Source: LMUY01 sp964246185
GTDB taxonomy: Bacteria; Pseudomonadota; Alphaproteobacteria; Acetobacterales; Acetobacteraceae
Assembly (NCBI GenBank): GCA_964246185.1
Contig: CAXTPP010000171.1
Span: 1-6,248, forward strand
DNA: 6,248 nucleotides
Direction: 5' to 3'
Shown: positions 1 to 6,227 of the stretch, piece by piece
Numbering within the stretch: position 1 is the first letter of the stretch
Layout: each line of letters opens with the position of its first letter
Notes under the pieces: model-generated
What the model was told of the DNA's origin: nothing
Databases searched by the model: none
Seen by the model: the letters and a program-made list of their open reading frames with translations, nothing else
Made by a program: the position numbers and the translations under genes

Positions 1-2
1 CA

Positions 3-80
3 CCGCTTTCCTGGTCCGGCCACGGCCCGCCATCCGACCCCGACCCCGACCCCGACCCTGGGCCCGAACCGCCTTCCTAA
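3..80 (+). CDS. Possible C-terminal tail of an upstream gene, cut by window edge
   Basis: One forward frame is open from the left edge to a TAA at 78-80. It would read as a proline- and aspartate-rich tail containing four Asp-Pro repeats and ending in GPEPPS. Low-complexity acidic Pro-rich tails are common at protein C-termini, and the third codon positions are mostly G or C. No domain is visible, so no function can be given. The other two forward frames are also open here. One gives Arg-Pro repeats and stops at 89-91. The other gives Thr-Pro repeats and stops at 136-138, overlapping the next gene's start in an ATGA arrangement. The choice of frame is therefore uncertain, and the stretch may be non-coding. 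Confidence 0.25.
   Translation, partial: PLSWSGHGPPSDPDPDPDPGPEPPS
35..58. repeat. Hexanucleotide tandem repeat, CGACCC x4
   Basis: Four perfect head-to-tail copies of CGACCC occupy this stretch, followed directly by TGG. If translated in the frame that stops at 78-80 they give four Asp-Pro pairs. Short perfect tandem repeats like this can change copy number by replication slippage. A whole-unit change would keep the reading frame, because the unit is six bases long. Confidence 0.85.
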
Positions 81-96
81 CCGCCGTTTAACCCAG

Positions 97-116
97 CCCC
101 GCCATGATGGCCGGGG
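97..116 (+). other. Imperfect hairpin in the leader of the GGDEF gene
   Basis: CCCCGCC (97-103) can pair with GGC plus GGGG (109-111 and 113-116), with C112 bulged and an ATGAT loop. It lies just upstream of the ribosome binding site of the next gene. There is no T-tract, so it is a weak terminator candidate. In DNA this rich in G and C, a stem of this size can occur by chance. Confidence 0.25.
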
Positions 117-134
117 TACGGCGGGAGCGGACGC

Positions 135-1481
135 ATGAGCGAGTCGGCGGAATGGCTGGTCGGTGGCAGCGCCCCGGCCACATGGCCCATGGCTGGCGCA
201 CGCAGCGAGCGCCTGGCCGGCCTGGTGGCGATGGCCGCCGACCTGGCGTTCGAGACGGACGCCGCCGGGTCGCTGGTGTTCGTGGCGCCGGACCGCGTGC
301 TGGGCTGGGCCGCCGCCGACCTGCTGGGCCGGCCCGCCGCGGCGCTGCGCACCCACATGGACGATGATGCGGACCCGTTCGCCATCGGCGCCGCGTTCGA
401 CCGCCGCGCCGTCCGCCTGCGGCAGGCGAACGGCGCGGCGGTGTGCCTGAGCATGACGGCAACCCCGGTGATGGCCGGCGGGCTGCGTACCGGGATGCGT
501 GGCGTCGCTCACATCGTGCGGCCCGCGGACCACCGGGGGGAGGTGCTGGAGCGCATCCTGTCCGACATGCGGCAGGAGGTGCTCGCCCCGCGCATGATGC
601 AGGTGGTGCTGGAAGGGCTGATGGCCGCGCTGGGCGCAGAGGGCGCGGCCGTGCTGGATCTGCTGGCGGCACCCGACGCCGACCCGGTGCTGCACTACGC
701 CGGGGACAAGCCGGACAATTTGTTGAGTGGTCTGCTGCCCGTGCTGGCCGACGAGGCCGCTGACCCGGTGATCGCCGTCGTGGCAGGCCGCCCCGTGCTG
801 GCCTGCCCCAGCTTCACCCGTTTCGGCGACCGGGCCGGGCTGTATGCCTGGGGCGCCGCCGGCATGGCCGGCTGGGCGGCGGGTGATGCGCAACTGGCCT
901 CCGCCGTGGCCGCCATCATGCGCGTGGCCCTGGAGCACGAGGCGATCCAGCGCGAGCTGGCGCGCCAGGCCCGCACCGACCCGCTCACCGGGTTGCTGAA
1001 CCGCCGCGCTTTCCTGGAGGAGGTCGGCCGCCGCATCGACCGGTTGCAGCGCGAGCAGCTGCCCGGCACGCTGGTGGTCGTGGACCTCGACAACTTCAAG
1101 GCCGTGAACGACGGCTGCGGCCATGACGTGGGGGACCAGGCGCTGGTGCAGGCGGCAAGGCTGCTGCGCAACGCCGTGCGCCCGGCGGACCTGGTGGCGC
1201 GGCTGGGCGGCGACGAGTTCGCCATGTGGCTCGACGCCTCGGACGAGCTGACGGCGGCGGAACGGGCCGAGCGGCTACGGCTGGACGCACCGGGCTTGTT
1301 CGCCGCCGCCTTGCCGCCGGGCGCGCCGGCGCTGTCCACCTCGATCGGCATCGCCTCCCGCCACCCGCGCGCCGCCGAGGCCCTGGACGAGGTGATGCGC
1401 CGGGCGGACACGGCCATGTACGAGGTGAAGCGCGCCGGGCGGGCGCATTGGCGCGTGGCCCGCGACCCGTGGCTGACGTAG
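135..1481 (+). CDS. Diguanylate cyclase with PAS-like and GAF-like sensor regions (GGDEF protein)
   Basis: This 448-residue protein is predicted to make cyclic di-GMP from two GTP. The N-terminal part (about residues 25-130) looks like a PAS sensor fold (FETDAAGSLVFVAP, then VLGWAAADLLGRP). The middle (about 135-265) looks like a degenerate GAF-type region and leads into a helix at 262-280 that should act as the signalling linker. The catalytic GGDEF domain runs from about 280 to the C-terminus and starts with DPLTGLLNRRAF. By family comparison, D317 is the metal ligand, N325 and D334 contact guanine, and the active-site loop GGDEF is intact at 358-362. RPAD at 349-352 lies exactly five residues before it, which is the canonical RxxD product-inhibition site. 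There is no EAL or HD-GYP domain, signal peptide or membrane segment, so the protein should be cytoplasmic. The start is supported by GGGAG at 123-127, seven bases upstream of the ATG. The signal sensed by the N-terminal regions cannot be told from sequence. Confidence 0.93.
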   Translation: MSESAEWLVGGSAPATWPMAGARSERLAGLVAMAADLAFETDAAGSLVFVAPDRVLGWAAADLLGRPAAALRTHMDDDADPFAIGAAFDRRAVRLRQANGAAVCLSMTATPVMAGGLRTGMRGVAHIVRPADHRGEVLERILSDMRQEVLAPRMMQVVLEGLMAALGAEGAAVLDLLAAPDADPVLHYAGDKPDNLLSGLLPVLADEAADPVIAVVAGRPVLACPSFTRFGDRAGLYAWGAAGMAGWAAGDAQLASAVAAIMRVALEHEAIQRELARQARTDPLTGLLNRRAFLEEVGRRIDRLQREQLPGTLVVVDLDNFKAVNDGCGHDVGDQALVQAARLLRNAVRPADLVARLGGDEFAMWLDASDELTAAERAERLRLDAPGLFAAALPPGAPALSTSIGIASRHPRAAEALDEVMRRADTAMYEVKRAGRAHWRVARDPWLT

Positions 1482-1482
1482 G

Positions 1483-1548
1483 CTGGGCGCTGCCCAGGCC
1501 CGCCAAAGGCCCCGCCTTTGGCGGAGTCCAGAGGCGGAGCCTCTGGAC
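1483..1548 (+). terminator. Three stacked perfect hairpins after the GGDEF gene
   Basis: Three perfect stem-loops follow one another, starting one base after the GGDEF stop codon. The first is CTGGGC / GCCCAG with a GCT loop (1483-1497). The second is a 10-bp stem, 1500-1509 with 1515-1524, around CGCCAAAGG and CCTTTGGCG. The third is a 10-bp stem, 1526-1535 with 1539-1548, with a GGA loop. No T-tract follows, so if this terminates transcription it is not a textbook intrinsic terminator. The layout matches a related element at 3962-4004, so it is probably a dispersed intergenic repeat that may also serve as an RNA 3'-end or stability element. Confidence 0.6.
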
Positions 1549-1582
1549 TTGCTCGCTTGACGGCCAGATTCGGATGCAGCCC

Positions 1583-1612
1583 TTGGCGAACGGCCGGCGA
1601 TGGGCAGATACT
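1583..1612 (+). promoter_or_regulatory. Possible sigma-70-like promoter for the molybdenum hydroxylase gene
   Basis: TTGGCG at 1583-1588 and GATACT at 1607-1612 are separated by 18 bases. Each matches four of six bases of the housekeeping -35 and -10 consensus. Transcription would begin around 1619 and give a leader of about 20 bases before the ATG at 1640. The hairpin block just upstream argues that this gene needs its own promoter, but matches of this quality are weak evidence. Confidence 0.25.
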
Positions 1613-1639
1613 CCTGCAACCATTGCCGGAGGCACTGCC

Positions 1640-3955
1640 ATGACGACCAAGTTCGGTCTTGCCCAGCCTGTCCGTCGTGTCGAGGACCCTCGCCTGCTGA
1701 AGGGCGACGGCCAGTACACCGACGACATCGCGCTGCCCGGGATGCTGTGGGGCGCAGTGCTGCGCTCCCCGCACGCCTCGGCCAACCTGGGCGAGATCGA
1801 CACCACGGCGGCGCTGGCCGTGCCGGGCGTGGTCGCCGTCTACACCGGCGCGGACCTGGCGGCGGACGGCATCGGCGGCCTGCCCTGCGCCATCCCGCTG
1901 AAGAACCGCGATGGCTCGCCCCGCTTCGACCCGCCGCACCCGGTGCTGGCGCAAGGCGCCGTGCGCCACGTCGGCGACCCGGTGGCCTTCGTGGTCGCGG
2001 AAACCCAGAAGGCCGCGCGGGACGGCGCAGAGGCGGTCGACGTCAGCTACGACGTGCTGCCATCCGTGACCGACCTGGCCGCGACGATGGATTCCGGCGA
2101 GCCGGCGGTCTGGCCGGAAGCTGCGAACAACGTCTGCTTCGACTGGGAGACCGGCGACAAGGCGCAGGTGGACGCGCTGTTCGCCGAGGCCGCGCACGTG
2201 ACCCGGCTGACCGTGGTGAACAACCGCATCGTGGTGAACAGCATGGAGGCCCGCGCCGCGCTGGCCGACTACCAGGACGGCCGCTGGACGCTGCACACCA
2301 ACACCCAGGGCGGCTGGGTGGTCAAGTCGCTGCTGGGCAAGTTCGTGTTCCACGTGCCGGAGGAGGAGTTCCGCGTCGTGACGCCGGACGTGGGCGGCGG
2401 CTTCGGCATGAAGCTGTTCCTGTACGCCGAGCACGCGCTGACCTGCTACGCCGCGCGCAAGCTGCACCGCCCGGTGAAGTGGACCAGCGAGCGGTCCGAG
2501 GCGTTCCTGAGCGACACCCAGGGCCGCGACAACATCACCCAGGGCGAGCTGGCGCTGGACGCGGACGGCCGGTTCCTCGCGATGCGCAGCCGCAACGTCG
2601 CCAACATGGGCGCGTACCTGTCCACCTTCGCGCCGATGATCCCGACCATGGCGGGCACCAAGGTGCTGGCCAGCGTGTACGGGTTCCAGGCGATCTACGC
2701 CAACGTCATCGGCGTGTTCACCAACACCGTGCCGGTGGACGCCTACCGCGGCGCCGGCCGGCCGGAGAGCAACTACCTGGTGGAACGGCTGATCGACGCG
2801 GCGGCGCACGAGGTCGGCATCGACCGGGTGGCGATCCGCCGCCTGAACATGGTGAAGCCGGAGGCGATGCCGTACGTCACCGCCATGAAGCAGACCTACG
2901 ACAGCGGCGACTTCAACCGCGTGCTGGACGCGGCACTCGACAAGATGGACTGGGCCGGCTTCGAGGGCCGCCGGGCCGCCAGCGCCGCGCGGGGCATGAA
3001 GCGCGGCATCGGCCTGGCCTACTACCTGGAGGCGACCGGCGGCGCGCCGACCGAGCGGGCCGAGATACGCTTCGCCGAGGACGGCTTCGTGGACGTGTTC
3101 GTCGGCACCCAGTCGAGCGGCCAGGGCCACGAGACGGCCTACGTCATGCTCACCGCGGACCAGCTGGGCATCGACGGCGACAAGATCCGCATCCGCCAGG
3201 GCGACACCGACGCCATCCCGACCGGCGGCGGCACCGGCGGCGCTCGCAGCCTGTACTCCGAGGGCCAGGCGATCCTCGCCACCTCGGCCACCGTGATCGA
3301 GCGCGGCAAGCAGGCGGCGTCCGAGGCGCTGGAGGCGGCGGCGGCGGACATCGAGTTCAGCTTCGGGCGCTTCAGCATCGCCGGCACCGACCGCGGCATG
3401 GACATCCTGAGCCTGGCCGCCAGCCAGCGGGAGCGCGCGTCGCGGGGCGAGCCGGCGACGACGCTGGACGCGGCCGAGGTCGCCAAGATCGAGAGCCACA
3501 CCTTCCCCAACGGCTGCCACGTGGCGGAGGTCGAAATCGACCCGGACACCGGCATGATCGGCGTCATGCGCTACATCGTGTGCGACGACGTGGGCCGCGC
3601 GATCAACCCGATGATCGTGCGCGGCCAGGTGCATGGCGGCGTGGCGCAGGGCTACGGCCAGGCAGTATTGGAGCGCACGGCCTACGACCCGGCCTCCGGC
3701 CAGCTGCTCTCGGGCAGCCTGATGGACTACGCCCTGCCCCGCGCGGCGGACCTGCCGGACATCGAGGTGGACCTGATCGAGGTGCCCTGCGGCACCAACC
3801 CGCTGGGCGTGAAGGGCGCCGGCGAGGCAGGCGCGGTGGGCAGCCCGCCCGCGGTGATCAACGCGATCGTGGACGCGCTGGCGAGTGCGGGGGTCACGTC
3901 CATCGACATGCCGGCCACGCCGGAAAAGGTGTGGCAGGCGTTGCAGGCCGCATAG
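1640..3955 (+). CDS. Molybdopterin-binding large subunit, xanthine dehydrogenase / form II CO dehydrogenase-like family
   Basis: This 771-residue protein is the catalytic subunit of a molybdenum hydroxylase, the family that oxidises aldehydes, purines, other heterocycles or CO using water-derived oxygen. It opens with GLAQPVRRVEDPRLLKGDGQYTDDI, the usual start of CoxL-like subunits. The N-terminal aldehyde oxidase/xanthine dehydrogenase a/b domain spans about residues 15-125, and two molybdopterin-binding domains follow. Cofactor motifs are intact: GGGFGMK at 252-258, QSSGQGHE at 491-498, and GAGEAG with the catalytic base glutamate at 729. The signature at 368-374 is AYRGAGR, typical of form II CoxL-like proteins. 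True CO dehydrogenases (form I) carry AYxCSFR with the active-site cysteine, so CO oxidation is unlikely and the substrate is unknown. The length is normal for the family and there is no Tat signal. GGAGG at 1628-1632, seven bases before ATG 1640, fixes the start, although the frame stays open further upstream. No 2Fe-2S or FAD subunit gene flanks it, so electron-transfer partners must be encoded elsewhere. Confidence 0.93.
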   Translation: MTTKFGLAQPVRRVEDPRLLKGDGQYTDDIALPGMLWGAVLRSPHASANLGEIDTTAALAVPGVVAVYTGADLAADGIGGLPCAIPLKNRDGSPRFDPPHPVLAQGAVRHVGDPVAFVVAETQKAARDGAEAVDVSYDVLPSVTDLAATMDSGEPAVWPEAANNVCFDWETGDKAQVDALFAEAAHVTRLTVVNNRIVVNSMEARAALADYQDGRWTLHTNTQGGWVVKSLLGKFVFHVPEEEFRVVTPDVGGGFGMKLFLYAEHALTCYAARKLHRPVKWTSERSEAFLSDTQGRDNITQGELALDADGRFLAMRSRNVANMGAYLSTFAPMIPTMAGTKVLASVYGFQAIYANVIGVFTNTVPVDAYRGAGRPESNYLVERLIDAAAHEVGIDRVAIRRLNMVKPEAMPYVTAMKQTYDSGDFNRVLDAALDKMDWAGFEGRRAASAARGMKRGIGLAYYLEATGGAPTERAEIRFAEDGFVDVFVGTQSSGQGHETAYVMLTADQLGIDGDKIRIRQGDTDAIPTGGGTGGARSLYSEGQAILATSATVIERGKQAASEALEAAAADIEFSFGRFSIAGTDRGMDILSLAASQRERASRGEPATTLDAAEVAKIESHTFPNGCHVAEVEIDPDTGMIGVMRYIVCDDVGRAINPMIVRGQVHGGVAQGYGQAVLERTAYDPASGQLLSGSLMDYALPRAADLPDIEVDLIEVPCGTNPLGVKGAGEAGAVGSPPAVINAIVDALASAGVTSIDMPATPEKVWQALQAA

Positions 3956-3961
3956 CAAGGT

Positions 3962-4004
3962 CGGGGCGCTGCCCCGAACCCCGCCAGAGGACGGGGTCCT
4001 TTGG
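3962..4004. repeat. Second copy of the intergenic hairpin element
   Basis: Hairpin one is CGGGGC / GCCCCG with a GCT loop (3962-3976). Hairpin two pairs CCAGAGGAC (3984-3992) with GTCCTTTGG (3996-4004) around a GGG loop, with one G-T pair. The order, the GGGCGCTGCCC core and the CCCGCCAGAGG lead-in correspond to the element at 1483-1509, where the lead-in is CCCGCCAAAGG. It sits between two convergent genes. From memory, elements of this look are frequent between genes in Acetobacteraceae. That was not checked here. Confidence 0.65.
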
Positions 4005-4022
4005 AAACCTGCCAACAGGGGT

Positions 4023-4067
4023 GAAGGGGACGACTATCCCCTTCCGGGTGCAGGGCAGAACCCTGCA
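4023..4067. terminator. Two further hairpins between convergent genes, possible bidirectional terminator
   Basis: GAAGGGGA (4023-4030) pairs perfectly with TCCCCTTC (4037-4044) around a six-base loop. TGCAGGG (4049-4055) pairs perfectly with CCCTGCA (4061-4067) around CAGAA. Their place between the stop codons of a rightward and a leftward gene, with only 123 bases between those genes, suggests they help end transcription from both sides. No strong T-tract follows on either strand. Confidence 0.5.
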
Positions 4068-4078
4068 TAGGCTGCGGC

Positions 4079-5728
4079 TTAGCCCGCCGCGGCCACGAGT
4101 TCCTCCGCCACCAGTTCCTTCTTGGACAGCTTGCCCACGATCGTCTTCGGCAGTTCGGTGCGGATCACCACCTCGCGCGGCATCTCGATCTTGGACACAT
4201 ACCCGGCTAAGTGCTCCCGCAGCGCCGCGGGCGTCGCCTCGGCGTCGGGCCGCAGCACGACGAAGGCCTTGGGCACTTGGCCGCGGTAGGCGTCCGGCAC
4301 GCCGATCACGGTCGCTTCCAGCACTGCCGGGTGCTCGTACAGGGCGTCCTCCAGCACCCGGGGATAGACGTTGTAGCCGCTGCACAGGATCACGTCCTTG
4401 ATGCGGTCCACCAGGAACAGATAGCCGTCGGCGTCCAGCACGCCGATGTCGCCGGTCCGCAGCGCGCCGTCCAGGAACGCCGCCGCGGTGTCCGCCGGGC
4501 GGTTCCAGTAGCCTGCCATGACCTGCGGGCCGCGCACGCACACCTCGCCGCGCTCGCCGGTGGGCAGCGGCGCGCCGCTGGCCGGGTCCCGGATCTCGAT
4601 GCTGGTCCCGGCCAGGGCGATGCCGGCCGACCCGGGCTTGAGCGGCCCCTCCGGCGGGTTGCAGGTGACCACGGGCGAAGCCTCGGTCAGGCCGTAGCCC
4701 TCCACCAGCTTGCACCCGGTCAACGCCACGAACCGCTCCCGCACCTCCTCCGGCAGCGGCGCGCCGCCCGAGACGCTGAACCGCAGCGACCCTAGAGGCA
4801 GCTTGCGGGCCTTGCCTGCCGCTTGGGCCACGGCGTTGATCGCGGTGTAGAGGGTCGGCACCGCGTTCATCGCCGTCACCCGGCGTCGCGCGACGGCTGC
4901 CAGCAACGCCTTCATCTCGAACCGCGGCAGCATGACCAGCTCCGCCCCGATGCTCACGCCGAACAGCAGCACGGAGGTCATGGCGAACACGTGGAAGAAC
5001 GGCAGCACTGCCAGCAGGCGCTCCTGGCCGGCCTCCGCCTCCTGCCAGTGCTGGCGTATCTGGTCCGTGTTGGCGACCAGGTTGGCGTGGGTGAGCATCG
5101 CCCCCTTCGGAGTCCCGGTGGTGCCGCCGGTGTACTGCAGCACCGCCAGCTGCCCCGGATCGGTGGGCGGCGGCGCAACTGGGGTAGCGGGCGGGGCGGC
5201 GCTGGCGACGATGGAGGCGAAGCTGACGTGCAGCGCGTCCTGCGGGATGGCCGCCAGCTCGCGCCGCCGCAGCAGCCGGAACAGCACCGCCTTCGGCATC
5301 GGCAGGATGCCGGCCATTGGGCACACGATCAGCCGGCGCAGCCCCGCCTCGGCCGCGACGTTGGCGACCCGGCGGTACGCCGCCTCCAGGTCCATCACCG
5401 CCATGATCGTTGCGCCCGAGTCGCGGATTTGGTATATGATTTCCCGTTCGACGTAGAGCGGATTGAAGTTCACCACCGTGGCGCCCGCGCGCAGCGCCGC
5501 GAAGTAAAGGATGGCGTAGTAGGGCGTGTTCGGCAGGCACAGGCCCACCCGGTCACCGGGCTCGACGCCCAGATCCTGCAAGCCGCGAGTCGCCCGCTGG
5601 ACCAGCGCCCCGAACTGGCGGTAGCTCCAGCGGCGGCCGAGGAAGTCCATCGCCGGGCGGCCGCCATGTCTCAGCACGGCGTCGTCCAGCAAGCCATCGA
5701 CCATGCCGGCGCGCACCTGCCTAAGCAT
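4079..5728 (-). CDS. fadD: FadD-like long-chain acyl-CoA ligase (AMP-forming)
   Basis: This 549-residue member of the adenylate-forming superfamily activates a carboxylic acid, probably a medium- or long-chain fatty acid, to acyl-AMP and then acyl-CoA, at the cytoplasmic face of the inner membrane. The core motifs are intact: the P-loop YTGGTTGTPKG at 199-209, GYGLTEA at 344-350, TGD at 425-427, the hinge DRIKD at 441-445 followed by GYNVYP, and the C-terminal PKTIVGK with the adenylation lysine at K533. The stretch ILPMPKAVLFRLLRRRE near 141-157 and LPFFHVFAM near 242 are FadD-like. Length is close to E. coli FadD (561), but the N-terminus is roughly 15 residues shorter. The gene follows mntR by 8 bases on the same strand, so the two are probably co-transcribed. 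AAGGA lies only one base from the chosen ATG, which is too close for an ideal start, so the Met at residue 9 (codon 5702-5704) is an alternative. Chain-length preference cannot be read from sequence, and genomes like this usually carry several paralogues. Confidence 0.93.
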   Translation of the reverse strand: MLRQVRAGMVDGLLDDAVLRHGGRPAMDFLGRRWSYRQFGALVQRATRGLQDLGVEPGDRVGLCLPNTPYYAILYFAALRAGATVVNFNPLYVEREIIYQIRDSGATIMAVMDLEAAYRRVANVAAEAGLRRLIVCPMAGILPMPKAVLFRLLRRRELAAIPQDALHVSFASIVASAAPPATPVAPPPTDPGQLAVLQYTGGTTGTPKGAMLTHANLVANTDQIRQHWQEAEAGQERLLAVLPFFHVFAMTSVLLFGVSIGAELVMLPRFEMKALLAAVARRRVTAMNAVPTLYTAINAVAQAAGKARKLPLGSLRFSVSGGAPLPEEVRERFVALTGCKLVEGYGLTEASPVVTCNPPEGPLKPGSAGIALAGTSIEIRDPASGAPLPTGERGEVCVRGPQVMAGYWNRPADTAAAFLDGALRTGDIGVLDADGYLFLVDRIKDVILCSGYNVYPRVLEDALYEHPAVLEATVIGVPDAYRGQVPKAFVVLRPDAEATPAALREHLAGYVSKIEMPREVVIRTELPKTIVGKLSKKELVAEELVAAAG

Positions 5729-5740
5729 GTCCTTGCTTAG
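5721..5740 (-). promoter_or_regulatory. Inverted repeat at the mntR/ligase junction enclosing the ribosome binding site
   Basis: On the minus strand, CTAAGC and GCTTAG form a perfect 6-bp inverted repeat with an 8-base loop, AAGGACAT. The UAA stop of mntR lies in the first arm. The AAGGA Shine-Dalgarno-like sequence lies in the loop. The AUG of the ligase straddles the loop and the second arm. A ribosome finishing mntR would melt the stem, which fits translational coupling. The regulatory role is inference, while the symmetry is directly visible. Confidence 0.45.
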
Positions 5741-6171
5741 CCGGAGCGGCGCAGGAAGCGAGCGAAGGCTTGCAGGGTGGACTCGGACACGTAGTGCTCG
5801 ATGCCCTCGGCGTCGTTCTCCGCCGCCTCGACCGGGACGCCGACGGCCAGCAGCAGATCGACCACCAGCCGGTGCCGGGTCCGCACCCGGTCGGCCAGCT
5901 CCTGCCCGGCATCGGTCAGGAACACGCCGCGGTAGGGCTTGCCGGTCGCCAATCCTTCCCGCCGCAGCCGCGCGATGGTCTTGACGGCGGTGGCGTGGGA
6001 GACGCCGAAGCGCCGCGCGACATCGGTGGCGCGCGCCTCCCCGCCGGCGGCGATCAGGTCGGAGATCAGCTCGGCGTAGTCCTCCAGCATGGCGGCGCCG
6101 CGGGCCGTGCGGGCGCGTTCGAACCGCTGCGCCTGGGCTGGCTCCTCCGGCAGGCTCTGCACCGCTTCCAT
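5737..6171 (-). CDS. mntR: MntR-type manganese-responsive transcriptional regulator (DtxR/MntR family)
   Basis: This 144-residue protein closely resembles E. coli MntR, which binds Mn(II) and represses manganese uptake genes such as mntH. An N-terminal winged helix-turn-helix (about residues 28-90) includes LEDYAELISDLI, then ATDVARRFGVSHATAVKTIARLRREGL and the wing PYRGVFLTDAG. The C-terminal dimerisation helices follow, with DAEGIEHYVSESTL. The metal ligands known from Bacillus subtilis MntR (D8, E11, H77, E99, E102, H103) correspond to D31, E34, H100, E122, E125 and H126, all at a constant offset of 23, so metal sensing should be intact. There is no SH3-like third domain, as expected for MntR rather than DtxR/IdeR. 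GGAGG (on the minus strand at 6178-6182), six bases before the ATG, fixes the start. It is the first gene of a leftward pair with the acyl-CoA ligase. No mntH is visible, though one could lie beyond the right edge. Confidence 0.93.
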   Translation of the reverse strand: MEAVQSLPEEPAQAQRFERARTARGAAMLEDYAELISDLIAAGGEARATDVARRFGVSHATAVKTIARLRREGLATGKPYRGVFLTDAGQELADRVRTRHRLVVDLLLAVGVPVEAAENDAEGIEHYVSESTLQAFARFLRRSG

Positions 6172-6189
6172 CCTGGTCCTCCGCGTCGC

Positions 6190-6218
6190 AGGCTAGCAGG
6201 CGACGGCCGCCGCGTAAA
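6190..6218 (-). promoter_or_regulatory. Weak promoter candidate for mntR
   Basis: On the minus strand, TTTACG (6213-6218) and TAGCCT (6190-6195) are separated by exactly 17 bases. They match four and three of six bases of the sigma-70 -35 and -10 consensus. The position, immediately upstream of the mntR ribosome binding site, is suitable. The short AAAA run at 6216-6219 is one of the few AT-rich spots here. Evidence is weak. Confidence 0.2.
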
Positions 6219-6227
6219 AGCCAGGAT

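Noticed and set aside
1557..1562. TTGACG as a -35 box for the molybdenum hydroxylase gene
   Set aside because: No -10-like hexamer is found 16-18 bases downstream. The pair at 1583/1607 is a slightly better candidate.
1226..1639. Upstream extension of the molybdenum hydroxylase reading frame into the GGDEF gene
   Set aside because: The extension is low-complexity and overlaps the GGDEF coding region. The strong GGAGG site seven bases before the ATG at 1640 and the typical family N-terminus right after it favour the shorter start.
1640..3955. Annotation as a true CO dehydrogenase large subunit (coxL form I)
   Set aside because: The form I active-site loop with cysteine (AYxCSFR) is absent. 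AYRGAGR is present instead, and no coxM or coxS partners are adjacent.
695..4015. A 1106-codon open frame on the minus strand, antisense to the GGDEF and molybdenum hydroxylase genes
   Set aside because: It lies opposite two genes with clear family motifs. Its translation is rich in Arg, His, Ala and Gly with no recognisable domain. Long antisense open frames are expected when third codon positions are almost all G or C.
1600..4401. A 933-codon forward open frame overlapping the molybdenum hydroxylase gene and the ligase 3' end
   Set aside because: It is an Arg/Gly/Pro-rich shadow in another frame of a well-supported gene. It also runs across the convergent hairpin junction.
3894..5540. A 548-codon minus-strand open frame overlapping the ligase
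   Set aside because: It is a shifted frame of the ligase gene with low-complexity Arg/Gly/Ala content and none of the ligase motifs.
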